The notes under the pieces are model-generated. The model had not been told where the DNA came from and did not search any database. It saw only the letters and a list, made by a program, of their open reading frames with translations. Made by a program: the position numbers and the translations under genes. From NCBI RefSeq assembly GCF_009829945.1, contig NZ_SZZT01000001.1, positions 124,001-188,000 on the forward strand: a stretch of DNA of 64,000 bases, read 5' to 3'. This document shows, piece after piece, positions 19,375 through 29,352 of this stretch (positions are counted from its first letter, which is position 1; every line of letters starts with the position of its first letter). Source of the DNA: Pantoea sp. SoEX. Lineage in GTDB: Bacteria > Pseudomonadota > Gammaproteobacteria > Enterobacterales > Enterobacteriaceae.

Positions 19375-20856
19375 ATGACTTTAATGGTTCCTATGGTAGT
19401 TACCTTTGTAGTTTATATTATTGCAATGTTAATAATAGGTTTTATGGGTTATTATTCAACCAAAAATTTTGATGATTATATTTTAGGTGGGAGAAGTTTG
19501 GGAAGTATAGTAACTGCCTTATCTGCTGGAGCATCTGATATGAGTGGATGGCTATTAATGGGATTACCTGGAGCAATTTATATTTCAGGTATTTCTGAAA
19601 GTTGGATAGCTATTGGTTTAATCATTGGAGCTTGGCTGAATTGGAAAATAGTTGCTAGTAGGTTACGTTTACAAACAGAACATCATAATGATGCATTAAC
19701 ACTACCAGATTTTTTTACTAACCGTTTTGAAGATGATAGTAAAATTTTAAGAGTTATATCTGCCATTATTATTTTAGTTTTTTTTACAATTTATTGTTCT
19801 TCTGGCATTGTAGCTGGAGCAAGATTATTTGAAACTACTTTTCATGTTAGCTATCAGTATGCTTTGATTATAGGTGCAATTACTACTATTGTATACACTC
19901 TTGTTGGAGGATTTCTTGCAGTTAGTTGGACAGATACTGTACAAGCTACTTTAATGATTTTTGCATTAATAATTACTCCTATTATTGTTATTAGTTCATC
20001 AGGTGGAATAAATAATGCAATATCCGTAATTGAAGCAAAAAGTTTATCAAATGTTGATATGGTTAAAGATTTAAGCATTGTTCAAATAATTTCTCTTTTA
20101 GGATGGGGGTTAGGTTATTTTGGTCAGCCTCATATTCTAGCACGTTTTATGGCAGCAAAATCTCATCATTCGATATTAGTAGCACGCAGAATTAGTATGA
20201 CCTGGATGATATTGTGTTTATTAGGTGCAATATCTGTTGGTTTTTTTGGTATTGCATATTTTGAAAATCATCCTGAACAATCAACTTCAGTTATTGAAAA
20301 TAGCGAAAGAGTATTTATTGAAATAGCACGTTTATTATTTAATCCATGGATTTCTGGAATATTACTTTCTGCAATTCTTGCAGCTATTATGTCCACTTTA
20401 AGTTGTCAGCTTTTAGTCTGCTCTAGTGCTTTAACAGAAGATCTATATAAAAACTTTTTGCGTAAAAATGCTAATCAAAATGAACTAGTATGGGTAGGAC
20501 GTTTTATGGTTTTATTAATATCAATTATTGCAATAATTTTAGCTGAAAATCCCAATAATATGATATTAAGTTTAGTAAGTTATGCTTGGGCAGGTTTTGG
20601 CGCTGCGTTTGGTCCGGTAGTACTTTTTAGTGTTTGTTGGAGAAATATGAATAGAAATGGAGCATTAGCAGGGATGATAGTGGGAGCTCTTACTGTATTA
20701 TTATGGAAACATTATGGATGGACTAAATTATATGAAATAATTCCTGGATTTATTTTTTCTAGCATAGCTATAATAATTTTTAGTTTCACAGGTAATAAAC
20801 CATCTACTACAGTAATCAAACGTTTTGACTCTGCTGTAAAAACTCATTCAGAATAA
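19375..20856 (+). CDS. putP: Sodium/proline symporter
   Basis: PutP imports proline with sodium across the inner membrane (SSS family, 13 predicted helices). The 493-aa protein aligns throughout with E. coli PutP (502 aa): STKNFDDYILGGRSLG (about 29-44), ALSAGASDMSGWLLMGLPGA (about 49-68, sodium site), FFTIYCSSGIVAGARLFE, GFLAVSWTDTVQA, GWGLGYFGQPHILARFMA, and LLSAILAAIMSTLSCQLLVCSSALTEDLY. Only the extreme C-terminus is shorter. It is divergent from putA, so uptake and breakdown are linked. A stem-loop follows the gene. Confidence 0.96.
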   Translation: MTLMVPMVVTFVVYIIAMLIIGFMGYYSTKNFDDYILGGRSLGSIVTALSAGASDMSGWLLMGLPGAIYISGISESWIAIGLIIGAWLNWKIVASRLRLQTEHHNDALTLPDFFTNRFEDDSKILRVISAIIILVFFTIYCSSGIVAGARLFETTFHVSYQYALIIGAITTIVYTLVGGFLAVSWTDTVQATLMIFALIITPIIVISSSGGINNAISVIEAKSLSNVDMVKDLSIVQIISLLGWGLGYFGQPHILARFMAAKSHHSILVARRISMTWMILCLLGAISVGFFGIAYFENHPEQSTSVIENSERVFIEIARLLFNPWISGILLSAILAAIMSTLSCQLLVCSSALTEDLYKNFLRKNANQNELVWVGRFMVLLISIIAIILAENPNNMILSLVSYAWAGFGAAFGPVVLFSVCWRNMNRNGALAGMIVGALTVLLWKHYGWTKLYEIIPGFIFSSIAIIIFSFTGNKPSTTVIKRFDSAVKTHSE

Positions 20857-20863
20857 ATTTATT

Positions 20864-20900
20864 ATATAGTTTGCTTTTAGAAATAAAGAGCAAACTATAT
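20864..20900 (+). terminator. Terminator downstream of putP
   Basis: A perfect 12-bp stem, ATATAGTTTGCT (20864-20875) with AGCAAACTATAT (20889-20900), closes a 13-base loop. A TTTTT run follows at about 20908-20912. It separates putP from the tRNA-Ser gene on the opposite strand. Confidence 0.65.
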
Positions 20901-20911
20901 GTGTTAATTTT

Positions 20912-21000
20912 TGGCGGTGAGAGAGGGATTCGAACCCTCGATACCTTTTATGTATACACATTTTCCAGACGTGCTCCTTAAACCACTCGGACATCTCACC
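20912..21000 (-). tRNA. tRNA-Ser (anticodon GGA)
   Basis: The minus strand has acceptor stem GGTGAGA/TCTCACC, discriminator G, encoded CCA (20912-20914), anticodon GGA within CTGGAAA, a long variable arm typical of class II tRNAs, and T-arm GGTTCGAATCC. It closely resembles E. coli serW/serX. Its place next to putP fits E. coli, where serX lies in the put region. Confidence 0.95.
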
Positions 21001-21156
21001 TCTGTTTCATATTATAAATAACAAATATAGTAAATAAATTACTTTTCACATACATTTTAAGAAATTATTTTAATGCTTAATAAATTTTTTAATTTTTAAA
21101 CAATTAGTTAATTAATAATTTTATTATATAAAGTTAAATTAGATATTATATATCTA

Positions 21157-22890
21157 TTACATAGAGTTCAAAATTTTAATACCTAGAATATTAAAACATT
21201 GGAATAATACTTTAGATGTTAAAAAAGATAATTGCAAACGACTATATTTAATTGATTGATTTTTAGTATTTAAAATAGGACAACTTTCATAAAAACTAGA
21301 AAATTTTCCTGTTAAATTATATAAATAATTACAAATTATATGAGGTGTTCCTTTATTAGCTACTTGAGTAACTGCTTCTTCAAATTGTAATATGCACATA
21401 ATCAACATATGTTCTTTATCATTAGTAATGATTATTTCTGTATCTAATAAATTAACTTCAATTCTTGACTTACGAAATATAGAAAGTAAGCGTGTATAAG
21501 CATATTGCATATATAGAGCTGTATTACCTTCAAATGTTAACATTTGATCCCAATTAAAGACATAATCAGTCATTCTATTTTTCGACAACTCTGAATATTT
21601 AACTGCACTAATTCCAATAGATTCTGCTATATTTTGAGCTTCTTCATTACTAATATTAGAATTTTTATTTTTTACTAATATATAAGCTTTTTCAAATGCT
21701 TCGTCTAGTAAATGAGATAATTTTATGGTATCACCAGACCTAGTTTTAAATGGATTGTGATTTTTATCTAAAATCATACCAAACATATGATGTTCAAGAG
21801 AAACATGATCGGGAATATATCCTGCTTTTTTTACAATAGCCCAAACTTGCAGTAAATGTTGATGTTGACGTGAATCTGTATAATAAATAATACGATCTGC
21901 TTTTAGTTTTTCATATCTATACTTAGCACATGCAATATCGATAGTAGAATATAGGTATGCTCCGTCTTTTTTTTGAACAATGACTCCCATGGCTTCTCCT
22001 TGCTTATTCTTGAATTCATCTAGAATAACAACGATAGCTCCTCTACTTTTTACTGCTAATCCTCTCATTTTTAAATCATCAACAATTCCAGGTAGCATGT
22101 CATTATATTTACTCTCTCCCATAATATCTTTATAACTAAGTGTTACATTTAAACGATCGTATATTTTTTGATTTTGTTCAATGCTGATATTAACTATTTT
22201 TTCCCACATAACAAGACAATCTTGATCACCTTTTTGCAACTTCAAAACATAGCTTCTTGCTTTTTCAGCAAATAATGGATCTTTTTCATAATAATGTTTT
22301 GCTTTACGATAACAATCCTCAAGATCTTTTAATAATAATTCTACATCACTTTTATTTTTATCTTGCTTAAGAAAAGCGATTAACATACCAAATTGCGTAC
22401 CCCAATCACCAATGTGATTAGCTCTAATAACTTTATGGCCTAAAAATTCTAATATACGCGCCATAGTATCACCTATAATTGTTGACCTTAAATGACCAAC
22501 ATGCATTTCTTTAGCAACATTTGGTGAAGAATAATCTAGAACTATAGTTTGTGTATGAATACTTTCTATACCTAATTTTGGAAGTATTAACATATTTTTT
22601 GCTTGTTTTTCCATCCACTTTATATTAATAAATATATTGATAAAGCCTATGCCAGCAACTTCCACTTTTGTAGCTATGCCTTTTAAATCAAGATTATTAA
22701 TAATATCATTAGCTAATGATATAGATGATATACCTATTTTTTTAGCCAAACATATAATTCCATCTACTTGATAATGTCCAAATTTTATTGTAGATGTTTG
22801 ACGAACTTGAGGCTCACAATTTATTTTAGGTATACCAGCTAAAATCATTGCTTCACTAACTTTTTTCGAAATTAACAGTTGAATATTCAA
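21157..22890 (-). CDS. argS: Arginyl-tRNA synthetase (TTG start)
   Basis: This class I synthetase charges tRNA-Arg. From the TTG at 22890 the product is 577 aa, as in E. coli, beginning MNIQLLISKKVSEAM. An AAGG site lies nine bases upstream. A longer in-frame ATG at 22932 has no ribosome-binding site and no homology in its first 14 codons. Motifs include CEPQVRQ (about 24-30), YSSPNVAKEMHVGHLRSTIIGD (about 117-138, with HVGH as the HIGH motif), HIGDWGTQFGM, ACAKYRYE, DSRQHQHLLQVWA, and the C-terminal anticodon-binding region NTALYMQYAYTRLLSIFRK. It looks intact. Confidence 0.94.
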   Translation of the reverse strand: MNIQLLISKKVSEAMILAGIPKINCEPQVRQTSTIKFGHYQVDGIICLAKKIGISSISLANDIINNLDLKGIATKVEVAGIGFINIFINIKWMEKQAKNMLILPKLGIESIHTQTIVLDYSSPNVAKEMHVGHLRSTIIGDTMARILEFLGHKVIRANHIGDWGTQFGMLIAFLKQDKNKSDVELLLKDLEDCYRKAKHYYEKDPLFAEKARSYVLKLQKGDQDCLVMWEKIVNISIEQNQKIYDRLNVTLSYKDIMGESKYNDMLPGIVDDLKMRGLAVKSRGAIVVILDEFKNKQGEAMGVIVQKKDGAYLYSTIDIACAKYRYEKLKADRIIYYTDSRQHQHLLQVWAIVKKAGYIPDHVSLEHHMFGMILDKNHNPFKTRSGDTIKLSHLLDEAFEKAYILVKNKNSNISNEEAQNIAESIGISAVKYSELSKNRMTDYVFNWDQMLTFEGNTALYMQYAYTRLLSIFRKSRIEVNLLDTEIIITNDKEHMLIMCILQFEEAVTQVANKGTPHIICNYLYNLTGKFSSFYESCPILNTKNQSIKYSRLQLSFLTSKVLFQCFNILGIKILNSM

Positions 22891-23112
22891 ATAGTTAAAC
22901 CTTATTTTTAATTTAAAATCTAACTTTATCATAGTTTAATATTTTTACTAGCAATAATTTAAAAAAGTTACTTATAAAATAATAGATGTTTTTAATAATA
23001 GAAATTATATGACATAATATGCTGTGGAATAAAATTTTTATTATTTATGTAATAATTAATAAAAATAATTGATAAGTATTAATAATATTATTTAAATTAT
23101 AAATTATTTATC

Positions 23113-24264
23113 TTAAGATATATCAGATTTTGTTAATGCGTATTTAAGTCTACCTATAGCTTTTTCTAAAGTAATACGGTTACAACCAAAATTAAAACGG
23201 ATAAAGTTATTATTACCAAATTCTAGTCCTGATGAAAAACCTAATCCGTAATTTTCAAAATAAGTTATTGGATCCTGTATTTCTAAGTGACTAATATCTA
23301 TCCACCCTAGGTATGTAGCTTCTGGTGATACCATTGATAATTTGGGCATTAAATTTATTTGAGATACTAAAAAATTTCTATTATTTCTTAAATAATTAAT
23401 TAAGGATTCTAGCCATTGATTACCATGAAGCCATGCTGCTTCAGCAGCTACAAGAGCAATAATATTAACTTCTGGTACAATGCCTTGCCTGGCTTGTAAA
23501 AATTTATTTCTTAAATATTTATTAGGAATAATTGCTATAGAGGCACCTAATCCAGCAATATTAAAAGATTTTGAAGGAGACATCAATGTAATACTGCGTT
23601 GTTCAGCATCATTATTTAAAGAACCAAAAGGTATGTGTTTTACATCTAGTTCAAGAACTAAATCACAATGAATTTCATCTGAACAAACTATTAGATTATT
23701 TTGCTGTGCAAAAGTTAATTGTTCTATTAGTTCTTCATATCTATAAACAGTACCTCCAGGATTTTGCGGATTACATAACATAAATAATTTTTCTTTACGA
23801 TTCATTTTAGATTTAACAATATTCATATCTAAAACCCAACGTCTGTTTTGTAATACCAGAGGTATATTTAACTGATCTCGATTAGCTAATTTTGCTGCTT
23901 TGCGAAAAGGAGGATAAATTGGAATAGGAGTAATAACCCTTTCATATTCATTAGTAAAAGCACGTACAGATAAATTTAACCCACTTACCACTCCTGGTAA
24001 TACCACAATCCATTCTGGTTTTAATTCCCAATTAAATTTTTTTTGTACGTAATCAATAAATATATTAACTAGTGAAGTTGGTTTTTTTCCATATCCAAAA
24101 ACACCATGTGATACTCTATTGTTAATTGCATCTATAATACATTTCGGTGATTTAAAATCTGTATCAGCAATCCATAAAGGTATGATATCTTTACCTTTAT
24201 ATTTGTTCCATTTAATACTATCACTATAACGACGTTCTATTTGCTGATCAAAATCAAATATCAT
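23113..24264 (-). CDS. malY: MalY/PatB-type PLP-dependent C-S beta-lyase
   Basis: The 383-aa protein belongs to the MalY/PatB branch of fold-type I PLP enzymes. It starts MIFDFDQQIERRYSDSIKW and has PLWIADTDFKSP (about 29-40), GVFGYG, CNPQNPGGTV (about 164-173), CSDEIHCDLV (about 196-205), and the PLP lysine in SPSKSFNIAGLG (about 231-242). Such enzymes cleave cystathionine to homocysteine and can replace MetC in methionine synthesis. Some also degrade cysteine. No metB, metC or metE is in the window, so that role is inferred. E. coli MalY also binds the MalT regulator, but no mal genes are visible here. It could equally be named patB. Confidence 0.8.
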   Translation of the reverse strand: MIFDFDQQIERRYSDSIKWNKYKGKDIIPLWIADTDFKSPKCIIDAINNRVSHGVFGYGKKPTSLVNIFIDYVQKKFNWELKPEWIVVLPGVVSGLNLSVRAFTNEYERVITPIPIYPPFRKAAKLANRDQLNIPLVLQNRRWVLDMNIVKSKMNRKEKLFMLCNPQNPGGTVYRYEELIEQLTFAQQNNLIVCSDEIHCDLVLELDVKHIPFGSLNNDAEQRSITLMSPSKSFNIAGLGASIAIIPNKYLRNKFLQARQGIVPEVNIIALVAAEAAWLHGNQWLESLINYLRNNRNFLVSQINLMPKLSMVSPEATYLGWIDISHLEIQDPITYFENYGLGFSSGLEFGNNNFIRFNFGCNRITLEKAIGRLKYALTKSDIS

Positions 24265-24366
24265 TTTTTATTCCTAATATAAGCTTATAATACTGATTTT
24301 ATTATTTAGATTAGTGATGTCTATAATATTATTAATATAGTAAAAATATTTAATTATAATTTATAC

Positions 24367-25338
24367 TTAAGGTTTTGTAGCTAATATTATAGCACGTATA
24401 GGTGAGGGATAACCTTCAACTGTTTTTGCAACATTGTTTGTATTTATAAATGAATTAAGAGATCTATGAAGCATCCATTCAGTAGTACGTTGTTCTTCAT
24501 AAGTAGTTGTTACAGAGCTAACTATTCTTATGTTTACAAAATCAATTTTTTCCAACCATTTTTTTAGTAGATTAGTTGAAGGAATAAAATATACATTATT
24601 CATTTGTGCATATCGACCTTTAGGTATTAGTCTATCTTTAGAAAAACTATTATTAATAACAAGTGTTTCTAAAACTAATTCTCCTCCACTTTTTAATTGA
24701 TTTTTTAGCTGAAAAATATGTTTTATAGGACAACGTTGATGATATAATAAACCCATTGAAAAAACTGTATCAAATGCTTTTAATTTTGGCAATTGCTCTA
24801 GTTTTAATGGTAGTATATGTAATTTGCGATTATTTTGTAATAATTTACGTATTGCTTCGAATTGGATTAGACATAATTGTGAAGGATCGATTCCTATTAC
24901 TAAATTAGTATTATATGCTATCATTCTCCACATATAATATCCATTACCGCAACCTACATCTAAAACTGTTTTGTTTTCTAATGAAGATATATGTTGTAAA
25001 AGTCTTTCCCATTTCCAATTTGAACGCCATTCGCTATCAATTTCTATTCCATACAGTGAATATGGCCCTTTCCGCCATGGCATAAGATTATATAGTAGAT
25101 TTTTAATTCCTTGACGTTGAATATGATTAATCTCATCATTATCAGCTTTAATACAAGATAATAAGTCTAAATATTTTGGTTCTAATAATGGAAGGTATTC
25201 AACTGATTTAAACCATTCATGAAAATTTCCATGTAATTGACTTTTTTCCCAATTGTTCATTTGCAATTTTAATGATTTTAACCAATATGATAAAGGACTA
25301 GATGCTAATTGTGCATAAAGTTCTTCAAAATTAATCAT
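24367..25338 (-). CDS. cmoB: tRNA U34 carboxymethyltransferase
   Basis: CmoB transfers the carboxymethyl group of carboxy-SAM to 5-hydroxyuridine at tRNA position 34, giving cmo5U. The 323-aa protein has the same length as E. coli CmoB. Marks include [13 protein letters not shown] (about 87-99), the SAM-binding [15 protein letters not shown] (about 125-139), [21 protein letters not shown] (about 190-203), and [14 protein letters not shown]. It overlaps cmoA by 4 bases downstream of it, so the two enzymes of the pathway are coexpressed. No defects are visible. Confidence 0.95.
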   Translation of the reverse strand: MINFEELYAQLASSPLSYWLKSLKLQMNNWEKSQLHGNFHEWFKSVEYLPLLEPKYLDLLSCIKADNDEINHIQRQGIKNLLYNLMPWRKGPYSLYGIEIDSEWRSNWKWERLLQHISSLENKTVLDVGCGNGYYMWRMIAYNTNLVIGIDPSQLCLIQFEAIRKLLQNNRKLHILPLKLEQLPKLKAFDTVFSMGLLYHQRCPIKHIFQLKNQLKSGGELVLETLVINNSFSKDRLIPKGRYAQMNNVYFIPSTNLLKKWLEKIDFVNIRIVSSVTTTYEEQRTTEWMLHRSLNSFINTNNVAKTVEGYPSPIRAIILATKP

Positions 25339-26063
25339 TTTAATGCTACTAATGAACCAAAATTAAAACATTGAAACCAAACATCTACATGTGCAAAACC
25401 AGCTTTTATCAATCTATTTTTATGTGTTTTTATACTATCTACTGACATAACATTTTTTAACATTTTATTCTTTTGCCTAATTTGTAATACACTGTAATCA
25501 TTAGCAATTTTAAAATTATAATGCATATTGGATATTAATTTATTAATTTTATTATCTTCAAAATTTATTTTTTCTGATAGTACTAATATTCCACAAGGAT
25601 TCAAACCTTTCCAAATATTTTGCATCAATTTTAATCGTTTAGAAGGTTTTAGAAACTGTAAAGTAAAATTAAGTATAACCATAGAAGCATTTTCAATTTT
25701 GATATCCAAAATATCAGATTCTATAATTACTATTTTTAGTTTAGCATTAAAATTATTAACATAACGACGACATTCTTTTATCATATCTGCAGAATTATCA
25801 ACTGCAATGATAGTACAGTCAGTTATCGTAGTATTACAGCAAACAGATAATGTTGCTGATCCTAAAGAACATCCTAAGTCATATATATTACTTTTGGACT
25901 TAACAAAATCTCTTGCCAATATACCGATCATAGAAATTATATTAGAATATCCAGGTACTGAACGTTGGATCATATCAGGAAATACTTTTGCTATTTTATC
26001 ATCAAATATCCAATCTCCTATTTTTGAAATTGGAGTTGAATATAATGTATCTCTTTTTCTCAT
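25335..26063 (-). CDS. cmoA: Carboxy-SAM synthase
   Basis: CmoA makes carboxy-S-adenosylmethionine from SAM and prephenate, the cofactor used by CmoB. From the ATG at 26063 the protein is 242 aa, starting [21 protein letters not shown], in register with E. coli. An alternative ATG four codons upstream (26075) is possible, since neither has a clear ribosome-binding site. Shared features are [21 protein letters not shown] (in two parts, about 31-51), the SAM-binding [13 protein letters not shown] (about 64-76), [19 protein letters not shown] and the terminal [15 protein letters not shown] perfect hairpin lies about 48 bases upstream. Confidence 0.94.
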   Translation of the reverse strand: MRKRDTLYSTPISKIGDWIFDDKIAKVFPDMIQRSVPGYSNIISMIGILARDFVKSKSNIYDLGCSLGSATLSVCCNTTITDCTIIAVDNSADMIKECRRYVNNFNAKLKIVIIESDILDIKIENASMVILNFTLQFLKPSKRLKLMQNIWKGLNPCGILVLSEKINFEDNKINKLISNMHYNFKIANDYSVLQIRQKNKMLKNVMSVDSIKTHKNRLIKAGFAHVDVWFQCFNFGSLVALK

Positions 26064-26110
26064 TTTTAAAACCATAAAAATAATTATTAATCAAATTGTA
26101 TTTGATGCTT

Positions 26111-26145
26111 TAAAATCACTAACTATAACCAATTTAGTGATTTTA
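26111..26145. repeat. Perfect 12-bp inverted repeat in the cmoA-aspS divergent region
   Basis: TAAAATCACTAA (26111-26122) is the exact reverse complement of TTAGTGATTTTA (26134-26145), with an 11-base spacer. It lies in the 5' region of cmoA, between two divergent genes, where no terminator is expected. It could be an operator, a leader hairpin, or the leftover terminator of a lost gene. Confidence 0.6.
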
Positions 26146-26368
26146 TAAAATATTGTCTTTTATTTATTTCTTTTCTATGAAAATAAATAATTTTTAATTA
26201 AAATATTATAAAAGGATATTTTTCATAAAATTTTTTGACAAAGAATATAAATTATTCATTATATTTATGATAATATTATTAAATAAAATATTATTGATTT
26301 CAATAAAAAAATTACTTAATATTATATTTATTACTTAGTAGCAGTAAATAAAAGGATAAGCGTTTGTT

Positions 26369-28138
26369 ATGCGTACTATATACTGTGGCCAAATAAATAC
26401 TGTTCATATAGGGAAAAAAATAACTGTTTGTGGATGGGTGAATAGTGTTCGCAATTTTGGTAATATGATTTTTATAGAAATTAGAGATCGTGAAGGCATA
26501 GTACAAGTACTTTTTGAATATAATAATTCTAAAAACATTTTTGAACTAGTTTCTGAAGTAAGAAATGAATTTTGTGTTCAAGTAACTGGAATAGTACGTA
26601 GTCGCGGGGAAAAAAATATAAATTTAAAAATGAAAACAGGAAAAATAGAAATCCTGGCTGATTTTTTTAAAGTAATTAATAAATCAAAACCTTTGCCATT
26701 AGATTTTCATCAACATAGCAAAGAGGAAACTTATCTTAAATATAGATATTTGGATTTACGTCGTCCAGAATTTACAAAAAGATTAATTTCTCGTTCTAAA
26801 ATTACCCATTTAATTCGTAATTTTATGCAACGTGAAGGTTTCCTAGATATTGAAACACCAATTTTAACTAAAACAACTCCAGAAGGTGCGCGAGATTATT
26901 TAGTTCCGAGCCGTATACATAAAGGTAAATTTTACTCCTTGCCACAATCTCCCCAATTATTTAAACAATTACTGATGATTGGCGGATTGGATAGATATTA
27001 TCAAATTGTTAAATGTTTTCGAGATGAAGATTTAAGATCAGATCGTCAGCAAGAGTTTACACAAATTGATATAGAATCTTCATTTGTGACATCAAATCAG
27101 ATACGTGCAACTACAGAACGATTAATCAGAGATATTTGGCAAAATATAAAAGGAATAGAATTAGGTAAATTTCCAGAAATAACTTTTCATGAAGCAATGC
27201 GCCGCTATGGTTCAGATAAACCAGATTTACGTAATCCTATGCAAATAATAGATATTAATGATCTTTTTAAAAATAGTGATTTTAAATTATTTGGAATGAA
27301 AGTAAATAATATAAAAAATCGTACTGCTACAATATGCATACCTAATGGAACAAAACTCAGTAGAAAACAAATTGATGAATATGAAAATTTAATCAAAAAA
27401 TATGGGATTGAAAAATTAATCTATATTAAGATAAATAAACATGAAGACGGTTCAATAGGTTTTCAAGGTTCGACTACAAAGATTTTTGACAAAGATATTA
27501 CTGAAAATATTATTGCAAGAACCAATGCAAAAGATGGAGATTCATTAATAATAATTGCTAACAGTATTGAAAAAACAACAAATGCACTAGGTGCATTACG
27601 TATTAAATTAGGTAAAGATTTAAAATTATCTAATAATATTTTTACTCCTGTTTGGGTTATTGATTTTCCTATGTTTACTGAAGATGATAAAGGATATTTA
27701 TGTGCAACACATCATCCGTTTACTGCACCTAAATTTAATTGTTTAGAAAAATTAAGAACAGAACCAATTTCTGTAATATCTAATTCATATGATTTAGTAA
27801 TTAATGGATATGAAATTGGCAGTGGATCAGCTAGGATTGACGATTTTACAGTACAAAAAGCTGTATTTGATATTTTGAGTATTTCAGAACACGAACAAAA
27901 AATTAAATTTGGTTTTTTTCTTGAAGCATTAAAATTTGGTACTCCACCTCATGCAGGTATCGCTTTTGGTTTAGATCGTATAGTAATGTTATTAACAGAT
28001 ACAACTAATATACGTGATGTTATAGCATTTCCTAAAACCACTGCTGGTAGCTGTTTAATGACTAGCACTCCTGCTGAAATAGAACCAAATTCCTTATTAG
28101 AATTGGGAATTCAAATCATAGAAAATAAATCATATTAA
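26369..28138 (+). CDS. aspS: Aspartyl-tRNA synthetase
   Basis: This class II synthetase charges tRNA-Asp. The 589-aa protein (E. coli 590) starts MRTIYCGQIN and contains an N-terminal OB-fold (VCGWVNSVRNFGNMIFIEIRDREGIVQV). Class II motif 1 is near LRRPEF. Motif 2 is YQIVKCFRDEDLRSDRQQEFTQIDIE (about 210-235), followed by the bacterial GAD insertion. Motif 3 is near GIAFGLDRIVMLL (about 528-540). AAGGA stands upstream of the ATG at a slightly long distance. The next genes, ruvC and ruvA, follow in the same direction, partly as in E. coli. Confidence 0.96.
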   Translation: MRTIYCGQINTVHIGKKITVCGWVNSVRNFGNMIFIEIRDREGIVQVLFEYNNSKNIFELVSEVRNEFCVQVTGIVRSRGEKNINLKMKTGKIEILADFFKVINKSKPLPLDFHQHSKEETYLKYRYLDLRRPEFTKRLISRSKITHLIRNFMQREGFLDIETPILTKTTPEGARDYLVPSRIHKGKFYSLPQSPQLFKQLLMIGGLDRYYQIVKCFRDEDLRSDRQQEFTQIDIESSFVTSNQIRATTERLIRDIWQNIKGIELGKFPEITFHEAMRRYGSDKPDLRNPMQIIDINDLFKNSDFKLFGMKVNNIKNRTATICIPNGTKLSRKQIDEYENLIKKYGIEKLIYIKINKHEDGSIGFQGSTTKIFDKDITENIIARTNAKDGDSLIIIANSIEKTTNALGALRIKLGKDLKLSNNIFTPVWVIDFPMFTEDDKGYLCATHHPFTAPKFNCLEKLRTEPISVISNSYDLVINGYEIGSGSARIDDFTVQKAVFDILSISEHEQKIKFGFFLEALKFGTPPHAGIAFGLDRIVMLLTDTTNIRDVIAFPKTTAGSCLMTSTPAEIEPNSLLELGIQIIENKSY

Positions 28139-28188
28139 TAATATTAAAATTTTATTCATCAATATAAATATTTTAAATTAGAAATTTT

Positions 28189-28674
28189 ATGTCTATTATT
28201 TTGGGTATTGATCCTGGTTGCCGTTTTACTGGATATGGTATTATTTATCAACATAATCGAGAGGTTAGCTATATTAGTAGCGGTTGTATTTTGACAAATA
28301 CAACTGAACTATCAACTAGCCTAAAATTAATTTATAACGGTTTAAATAAAATTATTACAGAATTTTCACCTGATTGTTTTGCTATAGAACAAATTTTTAT
28401 GTCAAAAAACGCTTATTCAGCACTAAAATTAGGACAAGCAAGAGGTGCAGCTATAGTTGCTGCCGTAAATTTTAATCTACCCATGTTTGAATATACAGCT
28501 AATCAGGTAAAAAAAACTATAGTTGGAGTAGGACATGCAGAAAAAAATCAAGTGCAATATATGATCAAAATGTTATTAAAGTTATCTAATAAGCCTTCAG
28601 TTGATGCATCTGATGCATTAGCTGTTGCTGTTACTCATCATCATATGTCTCAAAATAAACAATATATTAATTAA
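28189..28674 (+). CDS. ruvC: Holliday junction resolvase RuvC
   Basis: RuvC cuts Holliday junctions during homologous recombination. The 161-aa protein begins [17 protein letters not shown], with the first catalytic Asp at residue 7. It has [25 protein letters not shown] (Glu near 66) and the C-terminal [14 protein letters not shown] with the remaining acidic residues (about 138-141). All four catalytic acids appear present. E. coli RuvC is 173 aa, and only the last few residues are missing. It lies 50 bases after aspS and just before ruvA. Confidence 0.95.
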   Translation: MSIILGIDPGCRFTGYGIIYQHNREVSYISSGCILTNTTELSTSLKLIYNGLNKIITEFSPDCFAIEQIFMSKNAYSALKLGQARGAAIVAAVNFNLPMFEYTANQVKKTIVGVGHAEKNQVQYMIKMLLKLSNKPSVDASDALAVAVTHHHMSQNKQYIN

Positions 28675-28725
28675 CAAATAATATTTAAAATTTTGCGAAT
28701 TTTTATTTCTAAGGAAATGAATTTA

Positions 28726-29343
28726 GTGATAGGTCAATTAAAAGGCAATATTTTAGAAAAACATCCTCCGATAGTTTTAATTGAAGTTTGTGGCATAGGT
28801 TATGAAATAAATATGCCAATGACTTGTTTTTATAAACTACCTGAAATTAATAATATAGTAACTATTTTTACTCATTTTGTAGTAAAAAAAGATGTTCAGT
28901 TATTATTCGGTTTTACTAGTCAAAAAGAACGCATATTATTTCGGGAACTAATAAAAGTAAATGGAGTTGGTCCTAAACTGGCTTTGTCGATACTTTCTAG
29001 TATGTCAGCTCAGCAATTTGTTTCTTCTGTAGAAAAAGAAGAAATAAATGCTCTAGTTAAGCTTCCTGGAGTAGGAAAAAAAACTGCAATACATTTAATT
29101 ATTGAAATGAAAGATGCGTTTAAAAAAATATATAATGATTTGTTTAAAGTAAATTCAGAATTTAATATTATAAATTCAAAATTATCAACAAATATTACTG
29201 ATGTAGAAGCTGAAGCAATTTCCGCTTTAATAGCATTAGGTTATAAATCTCAAGAAGCTAAAAATATGATAATTAAATTAGGTAAATCTGATGAAAAAAG
29301 CTGTGAAGTATTAATAAAAACAGCACTACGTAATATTATTTGA
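28726..29343 (+). CDS. ruvA: Holliday junction branch migration protein RuvA (GTG start)
   Basis: RuvA binds four-way junctions and loads RuvB. Taking the GTG at 28726 as start gives 205 aa (E. coli 203), beginning [25 protein letters not shown] stands 11 bases upstream. Longer starts at 28693 and 28717 have no homology. Domain I (OB fold) spans about 1-64. The helix-hairpin-helix domain II follows (about 65-140, with [13 protein letters not shown] and [17 protein letters not shown]). The C-terminal RuvB-contacting domain III (about 155-205) contains [16 protein letters not shown]. Adjacent ruvC and ruvB complete the complex. Confidence 0.95.
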   Translation: MIGQLKGNILEKHPPIVLIEVCGIGYEINMPMTCFYKLPEINNIVTIFTHFVVKKDVQLLFGFTSQKERILFRELIKVNGVGPKLALSILSSMSAQQFVSSVEKEEINALVKLPGVGKKTAIHLIIEMKDAFKKIYNDLFKVNSEFNIINSKLSTNITDVEAEAISALIALGYKSQEAKNMIIKLGKSDEKSCEVLIKTALRNII

Positions 29344-29352
29344 GGCATAAGT

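Noticed and set aside
21157-22932. argS starting at ATG 22932
   Set aside because: The extra 14 codons have no homology and no ribosome-binding site. TTG 22890 aligns with the E. coli start and follows AAGG.
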